Source: Arthrobacter sp. zg-Y844
Lineage (GTDB): Bacteria > Actinomycetota > Actinomycetes > Actinomycetales > Micrococcaceae
NCBI RefSeq assembly: GCF_024385465.1
Contig: NZ_JANFLS010000001.1
Span: 558,001 to 622,000 of the forward strand
Direction of reading: 5' to 3'
DNA length: 64,000 nt
Shown: positions 17,396-26,159 of the stretch, in pieces
How positions within the stretch are numbered: the first letter of the stretch is position 1
Layout of the letters: each line of letters starts with the position of its first letter
Notes under the pieces: generated by a model
Databases searched by the model: none
Told to the model about the DNA's origin: nothing
What the model saw: only the letters and a program-made list of their open reading frames with translations
Made by a program: the position numbers and the translations under genes

Positions 17396-18864
17396 CGCTT
17401 CGACGATACGACATACGCAGGGGTTGCGGCGCCCGGTACCGGCAGGCCCGGGGGCAGGGCATTGGTGGCTGCCGCTTCCGCGTACCAGCGGGCGCTGGCC
17501 TTGGGCGTGCGCTGCAGTGTTTCGTAATCGACGTGCACAATCCCGAACCGCTTGGCGTAGCCCCAGGCCCACTCGAAGTTGTCCATCAGTGACCAGGCAA
17601 AGTAGCCCCGGACGTCGACGCCGTCCGCCACAGCCTCCTGCACCGCTGCCAGATGCGAGCGGATGAAGTCGAGCCGGTCCAGGTCCTGGACGGTCCCGTC
17701 GGCCACAACGTCGTCATCGAAGGCTGCACCGTTTTCGGTAATGTACAGCGGCACACCCGCCGGCCCGGTGTAGTCGTGCTGCAGCCGGTTCAGCAGCCGC
17801 CGAAGTCCCTCGGGCTGGATCTCCCAGCCCATGTTCGTCTGCGGCAGTCCGCGCCGCACGGCATGGATCCCGTCCGCGGCAGGATACGGGCTCGCCGTCG
17901 GACGTGCCGACGGCGCCGCCGTCGTCAGGGGTTCCGTCGGCGGGGTCTTGGTGAAGGCATCACCGTGGTAGTAATTCACCCCCAGGAAGTCGATGGGGGA
18001 ACTGATGACCGCCAAATCTCCGTCCTGGACGTGGGATTCGAAGCCGTAGGGAGCCAGGTCCGCCACCACGTCCTCGGGGTATTTCCCGTGGAAGACGGGG
18101 TCCGCGAACATCCGGTTGAACTGCCCGTCGATACTGCGGGCTGCGTCGACGTCGCCGGGGTTGTGCGGATCGGCGGGATCCGCGACCGTGAAGTTCAGGG
18201 TCAGGCCGGTGTCCAGGCCCGCGTCCCGGCCCTTGAGCGCCTGGACGGCAAGTCCGTGCGCCAGCAGCAGGTGATGGTTCGCGGCAACCGCGAGTTTTCG
18301 GTCCTGCAGTCCGGGCGCATGCTCGCCGCTGGCGTAGCCGACATAGGCCGAGCACCAGGGCTCGTTCAGGGTGGTCCAGGCCGTCACCCTGTCCCCCAGT
18401 ACGTCGTGGACGCTGAGGGCGTAGTCGGCAAACCGATAGGCAGTATCCCGGTTGGCCCAGCCGCCCTGGTCCTGCAGTGCCTGCGGCAGGTCCCAGTGGT
18501 ACAGGGTCAGCCACGGCTGGATCCCGGCCTCGAGCAGCGAATCCGTCAGCCGGCTGTAGAAGTCGAGCCCCGCAGCGTTGACCGGGCCGCCGTCGGGCCG
18601 GATCCGTGCCCAGGACGTGGAGAACCGGTAAGAGTCCAGGTTCAGTGACTTCATGAGGGCCACGTCATCGTCCATCCGGTGATAGTGGTCGCAGGCGATG
18701 TCCCCGTTGTCACCGTTCACCACGGCTCCGGGAACGCGGCTGAAAGTGTCCCAGATGGAATCCTTCCGGCCGTCTTCCGAAGCAGCGCCCTCCACCTGGT
18801 AGGCGGCGGTCGCCGCACCCCACACGAATCCGGACGGGAATGAGGAGTTGTTGTTCATGGTCAT
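17392..18864 (-). CDS. GH1 beta-glucosidase
   Basis: A 490-residue family 1 glycoside hydrolase that splits cellobiose and other beta-glucosides in the cytoplasm after uptake. It opens with FPSGFVWGAATAAYQVEGA; the acid/base glutamate is in TLNEPW and the nucleophile in YITENGAAF. There is no signal peptide, matching an intracellular role next to the transporter. The ATG overlaps the upstream permease stop (ATGA). Confidence 0.94.
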   Translation of the reverse strand: MTMNNNSSFPSGFVWGAATAAYQVEGAASEDGRKDSIWDTFSRVPGAVVNGDNGDIACDHYHRMDDDVALMKSLNLDSYRFSTSWARIRPDGGPVNAAGLDFYSRLTDSLLEAGIQPWLTLYHWDLPQALQDQGGWANRDTAYRFADYALSVHDVLGDRVTAWTTLNEPWCSAYVGYASGEHAPGLQDRKLAVAANHHLLLAHGLAVQALKGRDAGLDTGLTLNFTVADPADPHNPGDVDAARSIDGQFNRMFADPVFHGKYPEDVVADLAPYGFESHVQDGDLAVISSPIDFLGVNYYHGDAFTKTPPTEPLTTAAPSARPTASPYPAADGIHAVRRGLPQTNMGWEIQPEGLRRLLNRLQHDYTGPAGVPLYITENGAAFDDDVVADGTVQDLDRLDFIRSHLAAVQEAVADGVDVRGYFAWSLMDNFEWAWGYAKRFGIVHVDYETLQRTPKASARWYAEAAATNALPPGLPVPGAATPAYVVSSKR

Positions 18865-19805
18865 CCCTTCACCGCTCCCTGCATGATTCCTGCAACCAGA
18901 TGCCGTCCTGCGAGGGCAAAGACAATGAAGAGCGGAATGGTGGAGAGTACGACGCCGGCAAGGACCACCGAATAGTCCACGAAGCGTGCGGACTGCAGTT
19001 GCTGCAGGGCCACCGGCAGGGTCGGGTTCTGCGCATTGAGCACAATCAACGGCCAAAAGAAGTTGGTCCAGGTGGCGACAAAGGTGAAGAGTGCCAGCAT
19101 CGCCGCAGCCGGGCGCGCTGCCGGCAGGCCCACGTGCCAGAACGCCTGCCACATATTGGCACCGTCCACGCGCACCGCCTCGATCAGTTCGTTCGGCAGA
19201 GCGTCCTGCAGGTACTGGGTCATCCAGAACACGCCGAAGGCGGTGACCAGCCCGGGGATGATGACCGCTCCCATGGTGCCGGTCCAGCCCAGCTTGGACA
19301 TCACAATGAACAGCGGAATGACGCCAAGCTGGGTAGGAACGGCCATGGTGGCCACTACGAACACCAGCAGTGCCTTGTTTCCCTTGAAGCGCAGCTTCGC
19401 GAAGGCAAAACCTGCCATGGAAGAGAAGAGCACCACGGAAGCAGCAGTCACAGTGGAGACAAGGATGCTGTTGCCCAGGGCTTTCCAGAACGGAATGGTA
19501 TCCAGCACCGTCGCTGCGTTTGCGAAGAAGTTGCCGCCCGGAATCAGCGGGACACCCTTGGCGATCACTGTGCTGTCGTGGCTTGCCACCAGGACGGACC
19601 ACAGGATCGGCAGCGCCGATCCAAGAATGACGGCGCCTAGCAGTCCGTAGGTGAGGAAGCCCGGCCGGCGGTTGAAACCGCCGGTCTTCCGCCCGCGCGC
19701 CAGTGACGGGCGCGGAGGCTGCGCACCGCCGCGGTCCCGGCGGCGTTTGGCTGCTTCGGCCGCCTTGCGGCCGGCGGTCTGTTCGACCATGGGTACGGAA
19801 GTCAT
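18861..19805 (-). CDS. cebG: Sugar ABC transporter permease (CebG-like)
   Basis: A 314-residue MalG-type inner membrane permease with six TM segments and the EAA loop (EAVRVDGANMWQAFWHVGLP). A long Arg/Lys-rich cytoplasmic N-terminus of about 50 residues precedes TM1. Together with the next gene it forms the channel. No ATPase gene is present; in related actinobacteria a shared ATPase (MsiK) serves such systems. ATGA overlaps occur on both sides. Confidence 0.88.
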   Translation of the reverse strand: MTSVPMVEQTAGRKAAEAAKRRRDRGGAQPPRPSLARGRKTGGFNRRPGFLTYGLLGAVILGSALPILWSVLVASHDSTVIAKGVPLIPGGNFFANAATVLDTIPFWKALGNSILVSTVTAASVVLFSSMAGFAFAKLRFKGNKALLVFVVATMAVPTQLGVIPLFIVMSKLGWTGTMGAVIIPGLVTAFGVFWMTQYLQDALPNELIEAVRVDGANMWQAFWHVGLPAARPAAAMLALFTFVATWTNFFWPLIVLNAQNPTLPVALQQLQSARFVDYSVVLAGVVLSTIPLFIVFALAGRHLVAGIMQGAVKG

Positions 19806-20761
19806 TTCCGTCCTCCCTGGGTGGCGATGCGTCGGGTGATAAGGAAATTGAGTGCCGCAATGAGAACGATGATGACGAACAACAGCCATGCCACGGCTGA
19901 CGCCCGGCCCAGGTTGCGCTGGCCCCAGCCCAGTTCCCAGATATACATGGTCAGGGTCTGCCACTGGCGGTCAGCTCCGCCCAGCCCGTAATTGTCGAAC
20001 ACACGCGGTTCATCGAAAATCTGCAGTCCGCCGATGGTTGCGGTGATGACCACGAAGATGATGGTGGGCCGCAGCATGGGGACAGTCACCGAGATGAACT
20101 GCCGCCAGCGGCTGGCGCCGTCGATGATTGCCGCTTCGTACATATCCCGCGGAACCGCCTGCATGGCTGCCAGGAAGATCAACGCGTTGTAGCCGGTCCA
20201 GCGGAAATCCACCATGACGGCAATAGCCACATGGCTGGCGAGAGGATTGGCATGCCACGGAACCGGGCTCAGCCCCAAAGACGTCAGCGCACCGTTGATG
20301 GCACCGGACTGGTCGGCGAAGAGGTTGCCGAAGATGAGTCCCACGGCCACCGGCGCAACAATGTAGGGAAGCAGCACACCCATGCGCCAGAATGTCTTGG
20401 CGCGCAGGTTGGCGTCCAGCACCGCAGCAATGGCAATGGCCACGATGATCTGCGGAACGGCCGAGATCAGGAAGATGCTGAAGGTATTGCCGACGGCGTT
20501 CCAAAAGTAGGGCTGGGACAGGACGAAGGTGAAGTTCTCCGTGCCGCTGAATCCGAGGTTGCCGCCGATGAGGTTCCAGTTGTGCAGCGAGACCCATCCG
20601 GTGTAGATCAGCGGGAACAGTCCCACGATTGAGAACAGGATAAAGAACGGCGAGATATAGAGGTACGGGGAGACTTTTACGTCCCAGCGGGCCAGCCTGC
20701 TGCTGAACCCTACCCGGCGTACCGGCGTCCGCGCTGCGGGCGGCTTGACGGTGACGGCCAT
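19802..20761 (-). CDS. cebF: Sugar ABC transporter permease (CebF-like)
   Basis: A 319-residue MalF-type permease with six TM segments and an EAA loop (YEAAIIDGASRWRQFISVTVP). It partners with the downstream permease. It starts 90 bp after the solute-binding protein gene, across a strong hairpin, with AGGAAG as ribosome binding site. Confidence 0.88.
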   Translation of the reverse strand: MAVTVKPPAARTPVRRVGFSSRLARWDVKVSPYLYISPFFILFSIVGLFPLIYTGWVSLHNWNLIGGNLGFSGTENFTFVLSQPYFWNAVGNTFSIFLISAVPQIIVAIAIAAVLDANLRAKTFWRMGVLLPYIVAPVAVGLIFGNLFADQSGAINGALTSLGLSPVPWHANPLASHVAIAVMVDFRWTGYNALIFLAAMQAVPRDMYEAAIIDGASRWRQFISVTVPMLRPTIIFVVITATIGGLQIFDEPRVFDNYGLGGADRQWQTLTMYIWELGWGQRNLGRASAVAWLLFVIIVLIAALNFLITRRIATQGGRK

Positions 20762-20800
20762 GGGTTTCTTCCTAACGTTGCGAGGGCAAGAAGTGGTGGT

Positions 20801-20838
20801 CCGGTGCCTGCGACGCAGTATGCAGCCGCAGGCACCGG
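20801..20838. other. 12-bp perfect stem-loop between cebE and cebF
   Basis: CCGGTGCCTGCG (20801-20812) pairs perfectly with CGCAGGCACCGG (20827-20838) over a 14-nt loop. No T tract follows on the minus strand, so it is more likely an mRNA-stabilising or processing hairpin than a terminator. Confidence 0.65.
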
Positions 20839-20851
20839 TGGCCTGGAGGGA

Positions 20852-22150
20852 TTACTGCAGAGCGTCCACGCTGGCTACGAACTTCTCCCAGGAGGAGTCG
20901 GCATCATCCGTCTTGAGCACGTCCACCCGGTTCAGTGCCTGCGCCATCGACGTGTTGATGGTGAAGTAGTTCGGGCCCTTGAACGGCGTCATGGTGACGG
21001 CTTCCGCCCGGTCCACCAGGATCTCGCCCACCGGTGCGTTGTTGAAGAACTCGTTGGTGGAGCCCAGCAGGGTTTCGGATTCATACGCTTCGACCTGGCT
21101 CGGGAAGGTCCCCTTGGACTCGAAGGCCTTGATCTGCTGCTCGGGCGCTGTCAGCCACTGCGCCAGCTTGATGGCCTCTTCCTGGTTCTTGCCCTGCGAG
21201 GGAACCGTCAGGTACGAGCCGCCCCAGTTGCCGCCGCCGCCGGGGAACACGTTGGCGATGTCCCAGCCTTCAACGCCGGCTGCGTTGCCCTCAATGCTGC
21301 CAAGCATCCAGCCCGGGCACAGCGTGGTCGCGAAGGCGCCGCTCTGGAAACCTGCCGTGTAGTCGTCGGACCACTGTTCCAGGTGGGCAGAGAGGTCCTT
21401 GTCCACGGAGTTCTCGAGGACCTTGGTGTAAATGTCCTTCACCTCCGGGTTCTCGGTGGCAATGACGGTGCCGTCATTTTCCTCGTAGGCGTTCTGGACC
21501 TGGTTGATCTGGCCCTGGTACACAGCCATGGCCGAGTCGTACCACGCGGCATCAGACTTTTCCGTGAATTGCTCGCCCACCTCGAAGTAGTGGTCCCAGT
21601 CGCCCTCCAGCAGCTCGGCAACTTCCTCGCGGTCTGTCGGAAGGCCTGCAGCGGCGAAGAGATCAGCGCGGTAGCAGACGCCTTCGGGGCCAACATCGGT
21701 GCCGTAACCGATCAGCTTGCCGTCCTCGGTGGTGGCGGCTTCGGTCTTCCAGTCCAGCCAACGGCCCTCAACCTCGGGACTGGCAAGATCGGCAAACTGG
21801 TCCGGGTACTGCTTCAGTTCGGGCAGCCAGTCCACCTCGATGCCTTCAATATCCGACAACCCGGAACCGGCAGCGAGTTTGGTGTTCAGGTTGTCATGCG
21901 CATTGTCCGACGTCGCCTTCTTGTCATGGACAATCTTGACGTTGGGGTTTGCCTCCTCGTATTCCTTGAACAGGTCCTCGTAACCGAACTCATTGAAGGT
22001 ACTGACGCTGAGCGTCACCGTCCCGTCGCCGTCGGAAGCTCCGTCGTCGCCCCCGCCGCAGGCGGTCAGGAGAAGGGCTGCGGCTGCAACGGATGCGGCA
22101 AGCGCAGGTCCGCGGCGTGCACGGCCGGCGGAAGTGGGTTTGGTACTCAT
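20852..22150 (-). CDS. cebE: Extracellular sugar-binding lipoprotein (CebE-like)
   Basis: A 432-residue solute-binding protein of the family 1 sugar ABC group. A signal peptide ends in the lipobox LLTACGGG, so it is lipid-anchored outside the membrane. The mature part starts with an Asp/Gly-rich linker and binds the sugar that the two permeases import. First gene of the operon; two CebR boxes and a TTGACA promoter lie upstream. Cello-oligosaccharide specificity is inferred from the operator and the GH1 gene, not from the protein. Confidence 0.88.
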   Translation of the reverse strand: MSTKPTSAGRARRGPALAASVAAAALLLTACGGGDDGASDGDGTVTLSVSTFNEFGYEDLFKEYEEANPNVKIVHDKKATSDNAHDNLNTKLAAGSGLSDIEGIEVDWLPELKQYPDQFADLASPEVEGRWLDWKTEAATTEDGKLIGYGTDVGPEGVCYRADLFAAAGLPTDREEVAELLEGDWDHYFEVGEQFTEKSDAAWYDSAMAVYQGQINQVQNAYEENDGTVIATENPEVKDIYTKVLENSVDKDLSAHLEQWSDDYTAGFQSGAFATTLCPGWMLGSIEGNAAGVEGWDIANVFPGGGGNWGGSYLTVPSQGKNQEEAIKLAQWLTAPEQQIKAFESKGTFPSQVEAYESETLLGSTNEFFNNAPVGEILVDRAEAVTMTPFKGPNYFTINTSMAQALNRVDVLKTDDADSSWEKFVASVDALQ

Positions 22151-22270
22151 TGCTGACTCCTTTGTCATAATCCGGGTATCGAAGCACGAGCGTCCGCGAT
22201 ACCTCCGCGCGTTCCGTGCCGCTGCCTTACGGATGCGCCCTGCTGCCGAACCGGCGGCCAAGATAAAACG

Positions 22271-22286
22271 GTGGGAGCGCTCCCAC
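22271..22286. promoter_or_regulatory. CebR operator O2
   Basis: GTGGGAGCGCTCCCAC, a perfect 16-bp palindrome containing TGGGAGCGCTCCCA. It lies about 12 bp downstream of the -10, within the early transcribed region. Confidence 0.88.
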
Positions 22287-22297
22287 AAGCTCAGGCC

Positions 22298-22326
22298 ATC
22301 GTGATGTGTGCTGAATCACATGTCAA
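22298..22326 (-). promoter_or_regulatory. ceb operon promoter
   Basis: TTGACA (22321-22326), a 17-bp spacer and CACGAT (22298-22303) read on the minus strand. The -35 abuts operator O1 and the -10 is followed by O2, so the promoter is framed by both boxes. The -10 is weak. Confidence 0.55.
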
Positions 22327-22342
22327 GTGGGAGCGCTCCCAC
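22327..22342. promoter_or_regulatory. CebR operator O1
   Basis: A second perfect copy of GTGGGAGCGCTCCCAC, directly upstream of the TTGACA -35 and 56 bp from O2 centre to centre. Two tetramer- or dimer-bound sites could act together. Confidence 0.88.
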
Positions 22343-22457
22343 ACGCCCCGCAAAAAATCACCCCAGCTACGTATCCGCAGGTCAACCCCCTGATGGGGCC
22401 GCGGCGGTTATGAAATCGTTACCGAGGGATGCCCCGCCGTCCGGCTCCGGCGGGCAC

Positions 22458-22487
22458 AAAAAAGCCCGGGCCAATCGGTCCGGGCCT
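22458..22487 (-). terminator. Intrinsic terminator of dedA
   Basis: Read on the minus strand, a stem of GGCCCGG and the complementary CCCGGGC is followed by TTTTTT, just after the dedA stop. Confidence 0.8.
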
Positions 22488-22524
22488 GCTTGCGCTGGAC
22501 GTTCTCCAGCCGGGGCTTCGACGG

Positions 22525-23418
22525 CTACTCGACCGCGCCTGCGCCTTCCACCTTCGGCTTCGGTGCGGTGATGCGGCGGGCTTCCGCGGAACCGGCGTGC
22601 CGGCCGGAGTGTTCGACGACGTCGGCGGCACGTCCGGTCTCGGCGTTGCGCTCCGGTACGGTACCGGCTTCCTTTGCTGACGCAGCCGCTTCGGTGCCGC
22701 TGTCCTCGCCGTCGTCCTCCTCGTCATCATCCTTGGTGACGGCCTTGTGGGACTGGCGCAGGACCTCAATGACAATCGGAATCACGGAGAGCACCACCAC
22801 GGCCACGAAGATCAGGTCCAGGTTTTCCCGGACAAAGGGCACGCGGTCGCCGAGGACGTAGCCCAGGAGGGTCACGCCGACGCCCCAGACGAACGCACCC
22901 ACCGCGTTGAACGAAACGAACGCCTTGTACTTCATCTCGGCAACGCCGGCCACCACCGGGGTGAAGGTCCGAACCACCGGTACGAACCGGGCCAGGATCA
23001 CGGCTTTGCCGCCGTGGTGGTCAAAGAACACCTGGGCACGCCTTACGTTCTCCCGCTTGAAGAGCCTGCTGTCCGGCCGGTTGAAGACGGCGGGGCCGGC
23101 CTTCCTGCCGATGTAATAGCCGGTCTGGTCGCCTACAAAGGCGCTGATGAAGACCAGGACAGCAAGCAGCCACACGTTGATATCGATGGTGCCCGTAGCC
23201 ACCAGGAGCCCGGCGGTGAACAGCAGGGAATCCCCCGGCAGGAAGAAGCCGATCAGCAGCCCGGTTTCTGCGAACACGATGCCGCAGACCATCAGGACCA
23301 CCCACGGCGCGAGGGCCGGGTCGGCAAGGAATACCTGGGGGTCCAGCCACTCAGGCAAAAGGGAAGACATTGGAGGGCGGACAGGACCGGAAACGGCTGT
23401 GGCCGCAGAGAGAGTCAC
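22525..23418 (-). CDS. DedA-family membrane protein (VTT domain)
   Basis: A 297-residue DedA/SNARE-associated protein. Members act in lipid carrier flipping and envelope homeostasis. The core shows FFLPGDSLLFTAG, FVGDQTGYYIGRKAG, and RFVPVVRTFTPVVAGVAEM with the conserved arginines. After the last TM comes a soluble tail of about 80 residues, first Asp/Glu-rich and then Arg/Lys-rich. The GTG at 23418 has TAACCT exactly 6 nt upstream (leaderless); an ATG at 23370 would give 281 residues but lacks a ribosome binding site. Confidence 0.88.
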   Translation of the reverse strand: MTLSAATAVSGPVRPPMSSLLPEWLDPQVFLADPALAPWVVLMVCGIVFAETGLLIGFFLPGDSLLFTAGLLVATGTIDINVWLLAVLVFISAFVGDQTGYYIGRKAGPAVFNRPDSRLFKRENVRRAQVFFDHHGGKAVILARFVPVVRTFTPVVAGVAEMKYKAFVSFNAVGAFVWGVGVTLLGYVLGDRVPFVRENLDLIFVAVVVLSVIPIVIEVLRQSHKAVTKDDDEEDDGEDSGTEAAASAKEAGTVPERNAETGRAADVVEHSGRHAGSAEARRITAPKPKVEGAGAVE

Positions 23419-23424
23419 CTCACT

Positions 23425-23430
23425 AGGTTA
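23425..23430 (-). promoter_or_regulatory. -10 element for leaderless dedA
   Basis: TAACCT sits 6 nt before the GTG at 23418. Confidence 0.45.
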
Positions 23431-23508
23431 CGCCACTGCCCCCAGCCATTCCCCGACTGTCTGGAAGTTCGGTCCGCAGGCGGCCGCCGACCGGGACAGC
23501 CGGAATCC

Positions 23509-23554
23509 TTGACAGCCGAACGCATGGCGGGATTACCTAATGAACATTCGGTAA
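23509..23554 (+). promoter_or_regulatory. paaI promoter with overlapping PaaR-type operator
   Basis: TTGACA (23509-23514), an 18-bp spacer and TTACCT (23533-23538). The -10 merges into the palindrome ACCTAATGAACATTCGGT (23535-23552), which pairs with itself in all but one position when extended to TTACC...GGTAA (23533-23554). It matches the same 18-bp pattern as the paaA and paaZ sites. Confidence 0.7.
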
Positions 23555-23568
23555 AGAAAAGAGGTCCC

Positions 23569-24063
23569 ATGGCTGACACCGAGGTTCCCGGGGTCGCGTC
23601 CCCTGCCCATCCCCTCCTGGTCGACGACGCAGCCTCGGCCTGGATGGGCATTGACGTGTTGGACATCGGCCCCGGCACGGCACGTATTTCGATGCTGCTC
23701 CGCCCGCAGATGGTCAACGGTTTCGGCATCGGGCACGGCGGGATGGTCTTCGCGTTTGCCGACACGGCCTTCGCCCTGGCCTGCAATCCGGAAGGCGGCG
23801 GGCCGGCACGGGAACGGGAACACATCACGGTGGCCGCCGGTGCCGACGTCACCTTCCTGGCTCCGGCCAGGGCTGGTGACCGGCTGACTGCTTCCGCCGA
23901 CCACCGTGCCGGCAACGGCCGCAGCGGCGTCTACGACGTGGAGGTGCGGTCCGAACGCCCCGACGGGACCGCCGCCGTCGTCGCCCTCTTCCGCGGACGT
24001 TCGCGCACCATCCCCAACCCCGCCCGGACACCGTCCGGCGCCTCGATCGAAAGCCGCCCATGA
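23569..24063 (+). CDS. paaI: Hydroxyphenylacetyl-CoA thioesterase PaaI
   Basis: A 164-residue hotdog-fold thioesterase. In phenylacetate catabolism PaaI frees CoA from stalled ring-hydroxylated intermediates. The motif GIGHGGMVFAFADTAFALACN carries the catalytic region, and a C-terminal strand with YDVEVRSERPDG follows. The ATG has GAGG 5 nt upstream. It overlaps paaK by ATGA. Confidence 0.92.
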   Translation: MADTEVPGVASPAHPLLVDDAASAWMGIDVLDIGPGTARISMLLRPQMVNGFGIGHGGMVFAFADTAFALACNPEGGGPAREREHITVAAGADVTFLAPARAGDRLTASADHRAGNGRSGVYDVEVRSERPDGTAAVVALFRGRSRTIPNPARTPSGASIESRP

Positions 24064-25412
24064 AAGCCCCCTCTGCTCCGATCAAGTCCGCCGCAGCCGA
24101 TCCCTCGACGCTGGACCCGGAGGAACGTATGAGCCGGGACGAACTGGAGGCCCTCCAGTTGGTGCGCCTGAAGCAGACCGTCGCCTACGCATACGAACGG
24201 GTTCCGCTGTACCGGCGCAAGTTCGACGACGCCGGGGTGCACCCCTCCGACCTGGGCGAACTGAGCGACCTCGCACGGTTCCCGTACACCACGAAGGAGG
24301 ACCTGCGCTCGACGTATCCGTTTGGGATGTTCGCCGTCCCGCAGCAGCAGGTGGCCCGCATCCACGCGTCCTCCGGAACCACGGGGCGGCCTACCGTCGT
24401 CGGCTACACCGCCGGAGACCTGGACCGCTGGAGCACCCTGGTGGCCCGTTCCCTGCGTGCCTCCGGAGTGCGCCGGGGATACAAGGTGCACAATGCCTAC
24501 GGTTACGGTCTCTTCACCGGCGGGCTGGGGGCCCACTTCGGCGCGGAGAGACTCGGCTGCACGGTGATCCCCGTTTCCGGCGGGCAGACGGAGCGGCAGG
24601 TCCAGCTCATCGTGGACTTCGAACCGGACACCATCCTCTGCACGCCGACCTACCTGCTGGCCATCGCCGACGCCATGACAGCGGCCGGCATCGATCCGCG
24701 CTCGACTTCGCTGAAGAACGCGGTCCTCGGGGCCGAGCCGTGGACCGAGGAAATGCGGCACGAACTCGAAACGCTGATGGACCTGGACGCGTGCGACATT
24801 TACGGACTCTCGGAAGTCATGGGGCCCGGCGTGGCCGGCGAGTGCGTGGAGAGCAAGGACGGGGCCCATATCTGGGAGGATCACTTCCGGCCGGAGATCA
24901 TCGACCCGTTTGACGAGACCCGGGTCCTGGGCGACGGCGAGCCGGGCGAGCTGGTCTTTACCTCCCTGACGAAAGAGGCGCTGCCGATCATCCGCTACCG
25001 GACCCATGACCTGACCCGTCTGCTGCCCGGAACGGCCCGGCCCTCCATGCGCAGGATGGGACGCATCACCGGCCGCAGCGACGACATGATCATCCTGCGC
25101 GGCGTCAATCTCTTCCCCACGCAGATCGAGGAAATCGCGCTGCGCATCCCGGCGCTCAGCCCGCACTTCCAGCTCGAAATCACCCGCCCGGAACGCCTGG
25201 ATGAGCTCACGGTCCGGATCGAGCGCCGTGAAGACGCCACGACGCCGGACTCCGCGGCGGCTGCGTTGGAACTCGCCGCGCAGGTCAAGATCCACGTCGG
25301 TTCCTCCTGCCTCGTTGAGGTGGTCAACCCCGGGACGCTGGCACGCTCCAGCGGCAAGCTGCGCCGGATCTACGACCTGCGCCGTGGCACCGATACCGCC
25401 CCGGCGCAGTGA
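24060..25412 (+). CDS. paaK: Phenylacetate-CoA ligase PaaK
   Basis: A 450-residue AMP-forming ligase that activates phenylacetate to phenylacetyl-CoA, the first step of the pathway. The P-loop is HASSGTTGRPTVVGYT, GLSEVMGPGVAGEC follows, and the C-terminal lid holds GRSDDMIILRGVNLFPTQIE. Length and motifs fit PaaK closely. Its product feeds PaaABCDE encoded at 9-13 kb. Confidence 0.95.
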   Translation: MKAPSAPIKSAAADPSTLDPEERMSRDELEALQLVRLKQTVAYAYERVPLYRRKFDDAGVHPSDLGELSDLARFPYTTKEDLRSTYPFGMFAVPQQQVARIHASSGTTGRPTVVGYTAGDLDRWSTLVARSLRASGVRRGYKVHNAYGYGLFTGGLGAHFGAERLGCTVIPVSGGQTERQVQLIVDFEPDTILCTPTYLLAIADAMTAAGIDPRSTSLKNAVLGAEPWTEEMRHELETLMDLDACDIYGLSEVMGPGVAGECVESKDGAHIWEDHFRPEIIDPFDETRVLGDGEPGELVFTSLTKEALPIIRYRTHDLTRLLPGTARPSMRRMGRITGRSDDMIILRGVNLFPTQIEEIALRIPALSPHFQLEITRPERLDELTVRIERREDATTPDSAAAALELAAQVKIHVGSSCLVEVVNPGTLARSSGKLRRIYDLRRGTDTAPAQ

Positions 25413-25441
25413 ACCGCCCGTTGACGTGGGAAAATAGCGCC

Positions 25442-26140
25442 ATGCCTGCCGCCGCCGGAGCTTCCTCCGAACCTGCTCCCGTTCCCGCTGCCGAGACTGA
25501 ACCGGAGCAGACCGCTGCCGCCGTCGGCCCTGCGTCCGGCCCGGCATCCGGACCGCGCCGCGGCCGGCCCGGATACGACCAGCAGACAGTTCTGAATGTG
25601 GCCGTCGACGTCTTCAACCGGCACGGCTATGAAGCCGCGTCCATGGGAATCCTGGCGGAAAACCTGGGCATCACGAAGTCCGCGATCTACCACCACGTAA
25701 CGTCCAAGGGCGATCTGCTGCGCCTGGCGCTGGACCACGCGCTGGACGGGCTTGAGGCGGTGCTGGATGATCCTCGGGCTTCGGCCGGTGCGGCGGATGC
25801 CCGGCTGGAATTCGTCCTGCGCGGCACCATCGAGGTGCTGACGGAGCGGCTGCCGTTCGTGACGCTGTTGCTGCGCCTGCGCGGCAACACAGAAATCGAA
25901 CGCAGTGCCCTGGCTCGCCGCCGCGAGTTCGACCACCGGGTGTCCGGGCTCGTGGACGCGGCCCGCAGCGAGGGGTCGGTGCGCAGCGACATTGATCCGC
26001 GCACCACCACGCGCCTGCTGTTCGGCACCATCAACTCGATCGTGGAATGGTATCGACCCGGCGGGCCGCTGCCCGCGCAGAAGCTCGCGGACAACATCAT
26101 CACCATGGTCTTCGACGGGCTGCACACCCGCCGGGCCTGA
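25442..26140 (+). CDS. TetR-family regulator (candidate PaaR)
   Basis: A 232-residue TetR regulator. The first 35 residues are an Ala/Pro/Glu-rich extension; the DNA-binding domain follows (QQTVLNVAVDVFNRHGYEAA, then ILAENLGITKSAIYHHVTSK), with a C-terminal ligand domain. It is the last gene of the paaI-paaK unit, and three palindromes of TetR type precede paa genes, so it is the likely repressor of the pathway with phenylacetyl-CoA as inducer. The ATG is used; a GTG at 25409 overlapping the paaK stop would add 11 residues. Confidence 0.82.
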   Translation: MPAAAGASSEPAPVPAAETEPEQTAAAVGPASGPASGPRRGRPGYDQQTVLNVAVDVFNRHGYEAASMGILAENLGITKSAIYHHVTSKGDLLRLALDHALDGLEAVLDDPRASAGAADARLEFVLRGTIEVLTERLPFVTLLLRLRGNTEIERSALARRREFDHRVSGLVDAARSEGSVRSDIDPRTTTRLLFGTINSIVEWYRPGGPLPAQKLADNIITMVFDGLHTRRA

Positions 26141-26159
26141 GCATGTGTCCCCGCAGCCG

